This document shows positions 11,253 to 23,346 of a DNA stretch of 64,000 nt, in pieces (positions within the stretch are counted from its first letter, which is position 1; every line of letters starts with the position of its first letter). Under the pieces are notes generated by a model. It worked only from the letters and a program-made list of their open reading frames with translations. It was not told the origin of the DNA and searched no databases. Made by a program: the position numbers and the translations under genes. Origin of the DNA: Jackrogersella multiformis (taxonomy: Eukaryota > Ascomycota > Sordariomycetes > Xylariales > Hypoxylaceae); contig CADCXD010000001.1 of the NCBI GenBank assembly GCA_902806575.1, positions 3,472,001-3,536,000 of the forward strand. Reading direction: 5' to 3'.

Positions 11253-11867
11253 TAGGCGTAACGTAAGTCAACCCGGATTCCGACGTAGACTGAGATGTGG
11301 AATTCACTACCTAGTGTAGGACCAAGAAGTTCAAAGTATGAAGCACCCGTTACGATAATAAGCTAAGAACATTGGAGCTTTCATAATTGAATAATTGAAT
11401 AACTCGCCCCACCACCAACGAAACTTGGAATTTAACATACCTTCTTAGAGGCATATTATGACACCGATATTGGATAAGCAAATAAATGTAGTCAGCAACA
11501 GTTTTAGAAATAACTCTCTTCCATGGCTGTCACCCGTCACCGTCACCCTGGTCACCTAAACATAGACCTAACCTAATAACCAATAACCTGGGAAGTCTTG
11601 GAAGTCCCAAGTAGTAAAAGCATCTAACTCTTACGCAAGTCTTGAATTTCGAATCACAGAAATACACTATAAAGTATAGTATCACCAATACTTTTCATTC
11701 CGAAAATCAAAATGCTCTATTCGCATGCTAGGTACTTTTATGTCCCGTAAACGTCAAGACCTCTGAGTAGGTATCCTTAACCTAGCCTTATACCCTCATG
11801 CGGTGTGGAACTACTACTAACGTAGAAACGCGCAACTAACCGAAAATGCGTCGAGCTAAACGACGAC
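11253..11867. other. Intergenic between IMP2 and eIF2-alpha
   Basis: AT-rich spacer holding the IMP2 promoter and the 3' end of the eIF2-alpha gene. A GTCACC-rich stretch at about 11528-11555 is the only local repeat noticed. Confidence 0.5.
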
Positions 11868-12972
11868 TTACATAGTCTCCGGAACGTTGTCGTCGCTCTC
11901 GCTGACACTCTCGTCTCCACTAACCTCCGCGTTCTCACGTTCTCGTTTCTCCATCAGCGCCTGCAGTTCGGCATCATCCGAGTCTGTGACCGCCTTGGGT
12001 TCCATCTTGACGACAAGCTGACCGCCTGAGCCCGTGATGTTGTTGCGAATATCAACAATAGCCTGCTCCAGCCGCTGGATACCAACGCTCTTGTCCAGGC
12101 ATGTGCTTGTTAAAACGTAGAGTGGTGGGGAGACGAGTCGGACCTTCACTTGGTTGTCCTGGGTATTTCGCGCCTCGGCCGTTCTCAAGGCCGCCTTGAC
12201 AGCGTCGATTCCATCGTATTCGAAGCAGGTGACCTCTACATCGGCACGAACCTTGGTAGGCTGGGGCGTTAGGCGCTTTCCGATGTATGACTTCAATTCC
12301 TCCGCTACCGGCTCGCTTGGAAAGGTGATGTCGTTCCATACATCAGGGTTCCTATAATTATATTTATGTAAGCGATGGGGAAACCGCAACAGTGCACGGA
12401 AAGTGCTTACGTTATGGAGAGCTTGAATGCGTCAATGGAGTGGCCGTATCTCTTGTTCAAGGGCCAGGCTATGCTCTCATATAGAGTCTCGATCGGGGTC
12501 AGAGTCTTCTCGGCTACGTGGCGCATAATCGAATGGACCATCTTGCTTTTGTTGTATCGCTCTTCACACTTAATGATGTCTTCGGGGGAAACACGGCGCT
12601 TCGAAAGATCGATATATCCTATTATCAATCAGTGTGGGTGTCCATGCGCCATTATGCCTTCGCTTGCTGCACATACCCTTCTCCTTGTCGACTCTGAGCA
12701 CCACCACAACTTCGTTACGACCGACACGAATAAGCTTCTGGATACTTCGAATACGACGTCTCGAAAGCTCAGATAGTAGGATCATGCCGTCAATGTTGTC
12801 GTATTCGAGGAGTTTAACGTAGGCACCCATATCGGCGATCTGAATTATGTTAGGTAATAAATTCAACATGTTATATAGCGCGGGTTTAACACACCTGCTT
12901 CACATTGACCATGACGAAGCTATCGATCTCCGGATACTTCTCCTCGTAAAAGCGACAGTTTGTTAACGACAT
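11868..12972 (-). CDS. SUI2: Translation initiation factor eIF2 subunit alpha
   Basis: Alpha subunit of eIF2, which delivers Met-tRNAi to the 40S ribosome and is the target of stress kinases such as Gcn2. Four exons, 12972-12895, 12839-12677, 12618-12411 and 12351-11868; phases are consistent and give 310 residues. Exon 1 starts MSLTNCRFYEEKYPEID, the conserved S1-domain N-terminus. The regulatory phosphorylation site is intact in LLSELSRRRIRSI; the serine is residue 52 counting the initiator Met, that is, Ser51 of the usual numbering. The C-terminal alpha-beta domain follows, and the protein ends in an acidic Ser/Glu/Asp tail, as usual in fungi. The stop codon overlaps a GTAAGT-like sequence, so a tiny extra 3' exon is possible but not needed. 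Confidence 0.95.
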
Positions 12973-14022
12973 CTTGGGCAAGAATAATGATAGACGACCT
13001 CGATAAAAGATTGGTTGGAGAAAGCCGACTGTTGGCCCAAGAATCGCGCGCTCAGGCGAGGTTGAAATTTGTCTCGAGATCGTAAATCCAGTAATTATTA
13101 TCTTCCGACGTACGAATACTGAGAATTAGTATTTTTCGCGGTACTGTAAAGATTGTGCGCGTAGCCGTGGCGAACTAGGTAGGCTTGGTAGACAATTATT
13201 TCAATTATTTTGCTGCTGTGCAAGGAATCACAAATTTGCTAATGATGGAAATCTTTATGACCTGAGCGTGGGGTGTGGCACTCAAAAGTCTTTGGCGGGG
13301 TTAGTTGACTTAGGTACATTCCATATTACGAGTTGGTAGGAAATTTCAAGGAAATGGAAGGTTGCTTTCTTGTCAAGCCACACCTTCTATTCTAAACAAA
13401 CGCCGACGGCAGGTACCTACCTATGTACATAGGTGGCTAGGTATCTAGGTAGGCATCTACATAGTATGTCTTTGCATATCCTAGGTACCTGGGTACTTAT
13501 GTAATCAAGTAACAATTAAGTAAACTTCTTATTTATATAACATCTAAAGGTGATTATTTTAAAAAAAATTATAAGAAAATATGTGAATTTGCTCCCCTGG
13601 AAAGGTAGGTAGAATGCGACTTGTTAAAATCTAGATATGGAAGTATCTACACATGTAAGAACTGTGGCTGATATTTAGCGGAGCACGGAAGAATTTCTCA
13701 GCGGCTGGTCTGGACCTGACCCACCCGGCCGGGGGTACCTTCAAATTCGATGGAAGTTCCACTCAAGCACATGTCTTGGAGCTTTCTCTCGTAAATATTT
13801 ATTTACCTATATTTCCTCTTCCACTTCTCAAACCAATCCAAATGTCTCTGGCGCCTCACATTCACTGGAAACACTTTTCCAGCTTCAGCCAGTCTATAGA
13901 TAAAGCCAAGACCTGGCTTTTCTATCGCGCAGGAGGATGAATACCCGACCATGATATAATACAGCCGTTTAATCCGATACGATACAGCCGTATAAATTCC
14001 GTAGCTCGTCTCTAGCACGGCC
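12973..14022. promoter_or_regulatory. Divergent promoter region of eIF2-alpha and NTE1
   Basis: 1.05 kb between two head-to-head genes, so it should hold both promoters. TACCTAGGTA-type palindromes cluster at about 13410-13505, and an AT-rich block lies at 13515-13585. An opposite-strand open frame at 13803-14108 has no family resemblance and overlaps the NTE1 start. Confidence 0.5.
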
Positions 14023-17000
14023 ATGGACCAGTCCACCGCTACTAGAGTCGAGATGGCTATCTCGCAGGCCGTCTCGACTATCGCGAATAGCTCTTCGGCC
14101 GCCGTCACGTCCGCTGTTGCACGGGTAGACGATGTTGCACGCGCTCAGGGTTCCTCATCGTGGCTTGGGCTCATCGCCCGTCTCGTTCTCTTTATACTTC
14201 ATCTGCTCTCGTCCATATTGTACTGGAGCCTCAAGCTCACTACAATATCTGTGCCAACGTTACTCTTTACGCTATTCTCCACTACCTGGACGGTGACTAT
14301 GAACGCCACGACTTTGTAAATCCTCCTCTCGTTCCTCATAGTCTTCATAATCTAACATTGGAAATAGGGCTTTGATATTGTTGCTCATGTTTTCCGCTGT
14401 CACTTGGGTTGTGAGGTATCGCTACTTGAATATGTATTCTCGTCTTCCTCCGGAACCACAACGCAAGGAACCTGAGCTGGATCTTTTCCCGGAGGGCCAC
14501 GAGGAAGGGGCTAAACCTGGTCTTACCAATTATCTAGATGAATTCCTCAGTGCCATCAAAATCTTCGGGTATCTAGAACGTCCTGTGTTTCATGAATTGA
14601 CTCGGAGTATGCAGACTAGGAAGTTAATCGCCGGAGAGACGCTGAACCTGGAAGAGGAGAAGGGTTTCTGCATCGTTGTAGATGGGTTGGTGGAGATATT
14701 TGTCAAGTCTTCCAACTCTAACCAGTCCCGATCCACTGTGTTCCATGAGAATTTGATGCAGTCTTTCTCCGAAGATGAGCAGTCTATCCCCGGTCAGCAA
14801 CGGTATCAGCTGTTGACCGAGGTCCGGAATGGCAACCCCATGTCGTCGCTTTTCTCGATAATGTCCTTGTTCACAGAAGACGTTAAGCTAAAGCTACCAT
14901 CCGAGGATTCTCTAGAACCTAGCGGCCCCGATAGACGTTCTAGTCATCAACGTTTTCCTAGCGCTAACTTCGCGCGGCAACATGATATGCCAGTGTTCCT
15001 ATCTGAAGTCACGGATTCCGATCAGGTTCATGGAAGGTCAGCATTAGTCGATGAGTCTGAGGTTACCGCTCCCTCTTCTCCCAACCAGACTACACTACCG
15101 AAGATCCCTCCTATTTCTTTAGACGATTCGGCGCTACCAAGGAATGCCCATCGTCCTGCTATGAAGCGGACAGCCACTTCTGTTCATCCCGACATCATTG
15201 CGAGAGCAACGGTCGATACAACGATTGCGATAATACCCGCAAGTGCATTCCGTCGGTTGATCAGGGTTTATCCTAAAGCAACCGCTCATATAGTTCATGT
15301 CATTTTGTCTAGATTTCAGCGTGTTACTCTCGCTACCGCATATAATTATCTCGGTCTAACCAATGAAGTCCTTCACACGGAGAAGAACATGATTCATTAC
15401 ACAACTTGTCAGCTACCAAACATACTCCGAGGCGACGCTTTGGAACGATTGAAGGAGAAATTTAAACAAGAGAGGGAAAGGGCTGGCGAGGAAGAAACCG
15501 GCAAAGGGATTGCTTTGCATAACGCTTCAGCGACGGCTCGCCATCGTAGGTCTTCAACGGGCCTCCGTAAAGAAGCGGCATTGCAAGCAATGAGCCGTAC
15601 CCGACCTCAGTCTGTAGTAGCATCTACAATCGTGCCTCCCCAAGACCGCCTCTCGATCCACACTCCTAGCCCGGGAGATCTACTGGCTAACGTCCATATG
15701 GCCCGTGGTGAGGGAGCGAGATCGTCTGGCACCTTAGAAATTCCCTTTTCGGAACACTTCCAAGCAACAGACGATTTCCGAAAACCAGATGCTAGCCCTC
15801 TGGGTCAACGTGCTTTCAATCCCTTTGCAAAGCAGAACCGGGCTCGTTTGTCAATTGACCCTCGCGAGTCTGTAGACGAGGACAACTTGTTTAGAGTTTC
15901 CGTGTTGGAGTGCGTTTTCAAAGCTTTGGGCATGAGCAGTGGTGGGTCATCGTCCAGGGGCCAGGGCTCTACAGAAGGGTCCCCGAGACTTGTTTCTTAT
16001 GACCAAAGAAGGCAGAAGGCTGTCTTTAGCAGCAACGCGTTTGGTTTTATGGATCCTTTCGATGGCTCGGCTGATTGGGATGCTGAATCGATGACTTCCG
16101 GAGGCATTTCGATGAGTGGTACGCCGAATATACAGTTTCTCGCCTCGGAGATGAAGCATGATGTAGAAATTGTGTTCTTCCGCCAGGGATCTGTGTTAGT
16201 TGAGCAGGGAGAGCGAAGCCCGGGACTTTACTATGTCATCGATGGGTTCCTTGACATATGTGTTCCTTTAGAAGATTCTGGAAGCAATATCCTAAGTTCC
16301 TCGAGCAGGACATCAACGTCTGCAATGCACAGGGCAGAATCTCAAGAAGCTGCTCGACGGTCGTCACCTCTTGGGCCAGCTAAAGGTTCCGAACGCAACA
16401 GGAGTATGTCCGATGGGAAACGAAGTGTCAAACCAGACCGCCGACGTGTGGGACTCGTGAAACCAGGTGGCCTTGCGGGTTACATCGGTACAGTCTCGTC
16501 ATACAGATCTTTCATCGATGTAGTTGCGAAGACGGATGTTTATGTCGGTTTTATCCCGCGGGCCACTCTAGAGAAGATCGTAGAAAGATACCCGATCATA
16601 CTGTTAACCATGGCAAAGAGACTGACCAGTATACTCCCAAGGCTTATACTTCACATCGACTTCGCCCTCGAGTGGGTGCAAGTCAACGCCGGGCAAGTCC
16701 TGTTCCATAAAGACGAAGAGAGCGAGGCTATCTACCTCGTCCTTAATGGAAGATTACGGTTGGTAGAAGACCGGAAGGATGGTGGGATGAATGTTCGTGC
16801 GGAGTTTGGTCAAGGAGACAGTGTCGGTGAACTAGAAGTTATGACGGAGTCCTCTCGTTCTGGAACCTTGCATGCCATCCGTGCTACCGAGCTCGTCAAA
16901 TTCCCTCGCACCTTGTTCAATAGCCTTGCTCAAGAGCACCCTAACATCACGATTAAGATCTCCAAGATAATTGCAGCTCGAATGCGACTACTAGTCGATG

Positions 17001-18838
17001 ATCCAACTAACCTTACGGGAAAGGGGGGCACTACCGGTACATCTATCAACAAAGTTTCGTCGACACTCAACATAAGGACGGTTGCCATCCTTCCTGTCAG
17101 GTCTGGCATCCCAGTTGTTGAGTTTGGAAACCGTCTGATGAATGCCCTCGCACAAGTTGGTACACCAAATGGCGCTACATCCCTAAACCAAGCCGCGATT
17201 CTCAGTCATCTCGGCAAGCATGCTTTCAACAGAATGGGAAACCTGAAATTGTCACATTACCTTGCTGATTTAGAAGAGAAGTACGGCTTGGTTGTCTACG
17301 TCGCCGGTGAGTCTTTTCCTTTCCCCCTCCTCCTTTCTCCTTAGCATGATGAACAAATTATTATCCAGAGCGCCGTCTATGAAGGCTTTAAACTCTAATT
17401 TTTTCCTGACTTTAACCCTTCCATTCTCTTCATTTGAGCTTTCAACCATGTGCAGTTCTAACTCGAATCCTTAGATACGAGTGTCACCTCACCTTGGACC
17501 CAGACATGCATCACACAAGCGGACTGTATCCTTCTAGTAGGCCTAGCCGAAGGGTCTCCCGAGATAGGCGAGTTTGAACGATTCATGCTTGGCATGAAGT
17601 CAACCGCGCGTAAAACACTAGTTCTCCTTCACGCCGATCGGTATTCGACGCCTGGCCTCACGAGAGCCTGGTTAAGAAATCGTGTTTGGATCAATGGCGG
17701 CCATTACCATCTACAAATGGCCTTCGACACAAATACCGTTTCTACGCATCCGCCTACAAGGAAGGGCGGGCCGACCCTGAAGGAACGGGTCCAAATTCTA
17801 CAGGCTGAAATACAAAGGTATACAGTTCAGAAGATACGGCAAAGACCTTACTACTCGCCCGAGGCTCCTTATAAGGGAGACTTCCAGAGGCTCGCAAGAA
17901 GACTCTGCGGTAAATCGATCGGACTTGTCCTCGGAGGCGGCGGCGCTAGAGGCATTGCGCAAATTGGTATCATTAAAGCTATGGAAGAGGCTGGCATCCC
18001 CATCGATATCATTGGCGGCACATCGATCGGCTCGTTCATCGGGGCACTATATGCACGGCATGCTGATATTGTGCCCTTGTTCGGTCTTGCTAAAAAGTTT
18101 GCCGGAAGGATGGCAAGCATGTGGCGGTTCGCCCTGGATCTGACCTATCCTTCCGCGTCGTATACCACTGGCCACGAGTTCAACCGTGGAATCTTTAAGA
18201 CCTTTGGTAAGCACCAGATCGAAGACTTCTGGTTGGAATATTATTGCAATACTACAAATATCAGCAAGAGCAGGCCGGAAATCCACACCAGTGGGTACGC
18301 CTGGCGATATGTGCGAGCATCCATGTCACTGGCCGGTCTTCTTCCACCCTTGTGCGATGAAGGCAGCATGCTTTTGGATGGTGGATACATCGACAACCTG
18401 ACCGTCTCGCACATGAAATCTCTCGGCGCCTCTGTGATTTTCGCGATTGATGTGGGATCCATAGATGACAATACACCTCAGAGCTATGGAGATTCCCTCT
18501 CGGGTTTCTGGGCATTCTTCAACAGGTGGAATCCCTTTTCGAATATTCCAAACCCCCCTACATTGGCGGAAATCCAAGCTCGATTGGCCTACGTATCTAG
18601 CGTAGATGCTCTAGAGCGAGCCAAGGCGACGCCAGGGTGCTATTACATGCGCCCGCCAATTGATGAATACGGTACTTTAGACTTTGGAAAATTCGACGAG
18701 ATCTACAGGTTAGGATACAAGTTTGGCAGGGAATTCCTTGACCGGTTGAAGGAGGAAGGCGTACTTCCGTTGGTTGAAGAGACTGAGGCGAAAAAGGCAT
18801 TGCGGAGGACGATGGCACCTCGACGCGCAAGCATATGA
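14023..18838 (+). CDS. NTE1: Lysophospholipase NTE1 (neuropathy-target-esterase homologue)
   Basis: ER membrane serine esterase that deacylates phosphatidylcholine and lysophosphatidylcholine. Three exons, 14023-14315, 14368-17306 and 17475-18838, give 1531 residues, the normal fungal size. The N-terminus has two transmembrane segments (LIARLVLFILHLLSSILYW; ALILLLMFSAVTWVV, built across intron 1). Cyclic-nucleotide-binding-like domains follow, e.g. EDEESEAIYLVLNGRLRL-type folds and FGQGDSVGELEVM, separated by long Ser-rich linkers. The C-terminal patatin domain has the oxyanion loop GGGGARG (about 1231-1237), the nucleophile elbow GGTSIGS with Ser1261, and the DGGYIDN motif with Asp1379; both catalytic dyad residues are present. 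The 168-nt intron 2 splits VAG from DTSVTSPW. Identity is secure. Confidence 0.96.
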
Positions 18839-19296
18839 GCATTGATGGTGTAAGTAAATATTAATAGGATAATCACTGTACATACCCACACATTGTATCT
18901 GAATCCAAATTCCAGACTATTGGGATCTTCCAAAGGTGATATTATATTTCAGGCTATATAAATACATCATCGTAACAATCGCCCTTGGATGCCTTCTGTC
19001 TGATTCCGCACGGCCAACAATCATGAACAGCCAGATTGTTAATTCCAGCAAAAGAAGAAGCTTGAATATCATTGCCGGTTTGGATGTTCGGAGGCTCTCC
19101 CGAAACTCGATGCGGTGGAAGACTGCTACAGACTTGGAGAATCACCACCACAAATTGCCGTAGCAATAGAAAACTACGAAAGTATACAGTTATTGATATT
19201 GCGGTCTAGCTTTTGATATCAGTCGTTTCTTATCCTTATTGTGTCTCAAGTGTTTACTCGCATACGCTAACTAAGCTTTGACCAAATATTACGATC
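18839..19296. other. Intergenic between NTE1 and the SGNH-like gene
   Basis: NTE1 3' flank and upstream region of the next plus-strand gene. No motif or ORF could be supported. Confidence 0.4.
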
Positions 19297-20123
19297 ATGA
19301 AGTTTAAAGGGGCTCTAGCAGTAGCTTGCCTAATAGGCAATGTGTTCTCCCAGGCGAAACTGAAGATTAGTGAGGTTCAATATACGATCTCCCATCCCGG
19401 TCAGACACCGTCCTAACTTATGATAATCCAAAAAGTGCCGCTGGGGGATAGCCTGACGGAACTTACGTGCTGGCGAGCGAAGCTCTGGGACGGCCTCAAG
19501 GCGAACAACGTAACCGACATGATCGAGTTCGTCGGGTCTGTGAACAACACTCAGGAGTGCGACACGGCGGACGCGGATTTCGCCGGGCAGCATCACGAAG
19601 GCCACTCGGGGTATCTCGCTATCGACATCGCGTACGACCACATCGAGGGGTGGATCAACGATACGAGGCCCGACATCGTCGTGTTCATGCTGGGCACGGA
19701 CGACATCGCTAAGGGCCGGCGGCTGGAGGACGTCGTCGAGGCGTATACGAACATGGTGTACACGATGCGGCACTACAACCAGCACATCCAAGTCATCGTA
19801 AGCTTAGTTCCAGCCTTCCTCCCCCAAATTCTAAGTATCAAAAGCTTACCGGCGCTTTCCAGGTGAACACCGTGGTCCCGCTGCCGGCGAACATGATCCC
19901 GGTGAAGAAGCTAAACGGCATGATCCCGGACTGGGCCAGGGACCAGAACAAGACCGACTCGCCCGTCTACGTCAACGACATCTACCCGTTCCCGAACACG
20001 CTCTTAAAGGACGGTATCTATCCTAATGAGGCCGGCGAGGAGCTTATTGCCGGTGGCTTGAGCCCGCTCTTGACGTGGGTTGTTAGGTCCAATGCGACTG
20101 GTAACTCTACTACGCCTAGGTGA
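19297..20123 (+). CDS. Secreted SGNH/GDSL-hydrolase-like protein with altered catalytic residues
   Basis: Three exons, 19297-19369, 19436-19797 and 19863-20123, in consistent phase; 231 residues. Intron 1 (GTGAGG...AAAAAG) restores KLKIMPLGDSLTE. Residues 1-19 (MKFKGALAVACLIGNVFSQ) form a signal peptide, so the product is likely secreted. The fold matches fungal SGNH hydrolases: block I GDSLTE with Ser30, block II HEGHSGY, block III VVFMLGTDD and block V DGIYPNEAG. Two catalytic positions differ from the family consensus: the block III Asn is Asp113 (GTDD instead of GTND), and the block V His is Tyr198 (DGIYPN instead of DGxHPN). On sequence it may therefore be inactive or altered in mechanism. 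Another splice at the 3' end (a GTGAGT overlaps the stop) is possible but would not remove Tyr198. Confidence 0.8.
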
Positions 20124-20559
20124 GTGAGGGTTGGGGGTTAGGGGTAAGGAAGGGGATGAAAGAACACTACGTGGAATCTGTACTTTAATGCCCAGGTACT
20201 ATGATATGATACGGAGTAGAGCAATACATCAGCACCAAATCCAATGTCCCCCTACTTCAGGCGGTAGAATATCCACCAGCTGTTCCGAAACAATGGTGTA
20301 TGTTCCTCTAGGACTCATCAAGCTGGAGTCGGCCAACGCCAGGGCTTGCCCCGAACAATGCCCTTGTAGCGGAATACATAAATTATTCCGGTGTGCATAT
20401 ATGCCCGTCCATGCAGTCAAAGGAAGCTTCTCGAAGGCAATTCCACTCAGTCTACACGGATCCTATTTTACCTTAGTATATAACCTATCCCCATCACATA
20501 TCACACTCCTACTACCACAAAGAAACAGGCACAGAAACAGAAACAGAAACAGAGCATCT
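20124..20559. other. Intergenic between the SGNH-like gene and the Cys-rich ORF
   Basis: Spacer of 436 bases. The only structure seen is an (ACAGAA)-type purine repeat just before the Cys-rich ORF at about 20518-20552. Confidence 0.4.
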
Positions 20560-20826
20560 ATGTGCAAGGAAGGCCACGACATATTCTGGTGCACGCTAGG
20601 CCAGCACCGGTTCGGCGACCCGGTCGTGACGCGCGAGTACCCGTGCTCCATAGCCGAAACCGTCGGCTTCGGCGCGTGCGGCAAGATAACGCAGGGCCGG
20701 GCTTCGACGTACTTCATCCAGTGCAAGGACTGCCTCCGGGAGAGGAGGGAGAAGAGGGAGAAAAAGAAGGCGGGGACTGCTAGTAATCAAGCGAGTCCGA
20801 GCCCGTATTCGGAGCAGAACAAGTAG
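20560..20826 (+). CDS. Small Cys/His-rich hypothetical protein
   Basis: An 88-codon ORF from the ATG at 20560; its frame stays open well upstream but without family resemblance. The first 58 residues hold a regular set of possible metal ligands (Cys2, His6, Cys11, His16, Cys29, Cys40, Cys55, Cys58, the last two as CKDC), and the tail is Arg/Lys/Glu-rich. This spacing resembles short uncharacterised Cys-rich proteins common in filamentous ascomycetes. No signal peptide. GC content rises sharply over this ORF relative to its flanks, which supports coding. It follows a 100-base stretch of ACAGAAAC-type repeats. Function unknown. Confidence 0.5.
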   Translation: MCKEGHDIFWCTLGQHRFGDPVVTREYPCSIAETVGFGACGKITQGRASTYFIQCKDCLRERREKREKKKAGTASNQASPSPYSEQNK

Positions 20827-22445
20827 GCTGCGAGTTCGGTCTTGGTGTATTTGTGCTTGTGCTTGTGCTCGTGCTCGTGTTTGTGTTTGCGTATGTGTAT
20901 GTGTATGTGTATGTGTACCTAGGTATGTGTTCATATTGCCAGGGGGAGCTAGAGATTGGGGACTGAGATGCGTGGTGGAGATGAGAAATGAAAAACAATT
21001 TTGAAAAAAGAAACATATATAGAAAATTATGTTACAATAAACAAAAAATAAAGAGTACACAATACTTCATATTTGGAAGAACAAATCAATTATATCATTT
21101 TCCTCCAAGACAATATCGTTTCAGGGTGGGTTGAAACAAAGCCTGTGTTCCTGGGTGATATCACACTAAGAGAATACAAGAACTCTCGATCTAGCAATAG
21201 AAGAAGAAGCTAAGATTTACATCATGTTTTAACTACAGTTACTTAATTACTTACCCAGGTAGTTATATCTACTTAGGAGGTAGGTAATATGGCAGACTGG
21301 ATATCCGTCAAGCTGACTTCACTATCGGATTCGACGGAGCTGCTTAACTCGACTTTGGACCTAGGTAGCTAAGGATATGGCTTTTAAGTCCGGATCAACG
21401 ATCTAGTACTGTATGCCTCATGACTAGGTAGGGCGGAACGAAGTGTAATAGGATCTATCTAATGTGTTAACTAATAGGGCGTAGAGTGTGGCTATGTCTT
21501 CCAAGGTTCCAAGTTATGTGTTTATATCAAATTTCGAATAACGAACCAGTCTTTTTAGACGAGAGCTCGAATAGAGAGAAATCATATCGTTCGCTGATTC
21601 ATCAATCGCAACGTCAAGGACATAAACGGTGACCAATGTGCTCATTCGGTATCCGCAAGAAGCGAGGGACACTCACCGAATTTGAGTTCGCACTTGCGAG
21701 AGAATGAAGTCAATGTGGAAGTTCTAGGGCATCCTTGGTGGCATTGCTATGTGAGGCTATCTCCCTGTCAAGCCGTATGATTGGCGGATGTCGTGAAATG
21801 ACGACGGAATGATCAATGCTGCGCATGTCCATTAAGTCACGACCCTCCAAAAGGACAATTAGAGAGGATTCTCCTCGACCACCTAATAATGATGTCTTTG
21901 ACTCCCAGGACTGTTTAAATACCCATATGTCCCGTAAGGGGTGGAATGGCGATTTTTCAATATCTTCAAGTTAATATACCAAAATAACGAGCAAGCAAGA
22001 AAAACAAACCAAGCACACTCAAAGACACTCGACTTTCCAAAAAGAGTCAAACATGGAGATGGAACCAATAATCATCACTTCCTCATGTCATCTGCCAGAT
22101 TACATGTTGTCAGGCGAGATTCCACTAAGGATCAAGTACGACAACTCGGAAGATTGCACGAGGCATCACCTTGACGCCTTTAACTTTGTGAGCAGCTAAA
22201 TAAACAAATTCAGCACAAAGTCGCCCGGCGGAGCAGGAGAACGAATGTGGACTCAGCAGGTAGCCGGGCTACCAGCCACTCCTTTACGACAGCGGGCTCA
22301 GTCGGATATCTCCATTCGCTAAAGTGGGATTAAGATGTTGAGACACATGTACGTGGCTTTTCTGGATGCCGTTCCGGTTTCTCAGATCTCAACTTCACTT
22401 GTATATGATCGCGCTAACAGGATTAAGAATTTAGACGATTAACTA

Positions 22446-22492
22446 CCGCCGAGGGTTTGAACTCGAAATTACAACGTCGAATGCTTATCGCT
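22446..22492 (-). pseudogene. tRNA-like fragment (possible tRNA relic or tRNA-derived SINE piece)
   Basis: Read on the minus strand, the segment runs GCGATAAGCATTCGACG and then CGAGTTCAAACCC, resembling the D/anticodon half and the B-box (T-arm) of a tRNA. No acceptor stem closes, and the anticodon arm is imperfect, so it is not a working tRNA. It abuts a GATTG repeat. The call is tentative. Confidence 0.25.
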
Positions 22493-22493
22493 T

Positions 22494-22516
22494 TGGATTG
22501 GATTGGATTGGATTGC
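22494..22516. repeat. GATTG pentanucleotide microsatellite
   Basis: Four to five tandem GATTG units directly beside the tRNA-like fragment. Confidence 0.8.
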
Positions 22517-23346
22517 CTCGCACGACATTCGCTTTGACACCTAACACGCATGCCTAGGTACATCACACACCGCTTCGGCATGGTTGTGATGGCAGGTTTT
22601 GTGGTTGACGGGAGCTGTCATTTGAGTAACACTACATGAAGTCAGGGAACCGGTTCAATGTTGGTTGACGATGCTTCTCTCGGTCGTCATAGGTTTCGAA
22701 CATCGTACTCAATGGTATGATGCGGGCGGGATTGTGTGGAGCGGGAGAGAGAGGGAAGAGGTACAGAAGGCCCAGACATTTGGAGACTAACGGGACTGAC
22801 AGAAAGCCACCAAACCCCATCGGGATTAAGGCACCATCAGAGATGCGATTTCCCTACGTTTCCACGATCTCGGTAATGACATCATCTTTCCAGGTTAGGG
22901 GGGATTGGTTCCGACCCCTGATCCTTCTTCCTCGCAAAGTTCCGCCTGCTATGTACTTTCCATCGAATGGCACCGCATCTTATCGATTCGATGATGGCAT
23001 CCCGCAACGTCCACGTACATCACGCCCGGGGCGAGCTACAACGTACCCAATAAGGTTTGCCCGGGCTCCTGCATCTACCCGCTGGTCCCCCCTACCCTCG
23101 CTTGTATCACGGTCCCGTCGTCAGCAGCAGTCACTTGCGTATAAGGTACAATTAGGGGCGAGTCCCCAAACGTCCGAAAAGTATTTACACCATACTAGCA
23201 TAGCAATATAATCTCATTCTAAATATTATTACCATCTCAATCCACTATCTATATATATAATCTATAAACCTATTACAACAGTTTCATTTGCTATCTATCA
23301 CTATCTGGTATCGGTATCTGGTATATTTCCAAACAACAAAAACGCC

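Larger units (their letters stand above)
20827..23346. other. 2.5-kb gene-poor spacer
   Basis: No gene could be supported here. It starts with a degenerate GTGCTTGTGCTC/GTGTAT microsatellite (about 20853-20925), contains several short open frames without resemblance to any family, and carries a tRNA-like minus-strand fragment near 22446-22492 next to a GATTG pentanucleotide repeat (about 22494-22516). The last 150 bases are the likely promoter of the next plus-strand gene. Confidence 0.5.

Noticed and set aside
13803..14108. 101-codon minus-strand ORF
   Set aside because: Overlaps the secure NTE1 first exon on the opposite strand.
22717..23211. 164-codon plus-strand ORF
   Set aside because: No recognisable domain, unusual composition, and no homologue came to mind; possible but unsupported.
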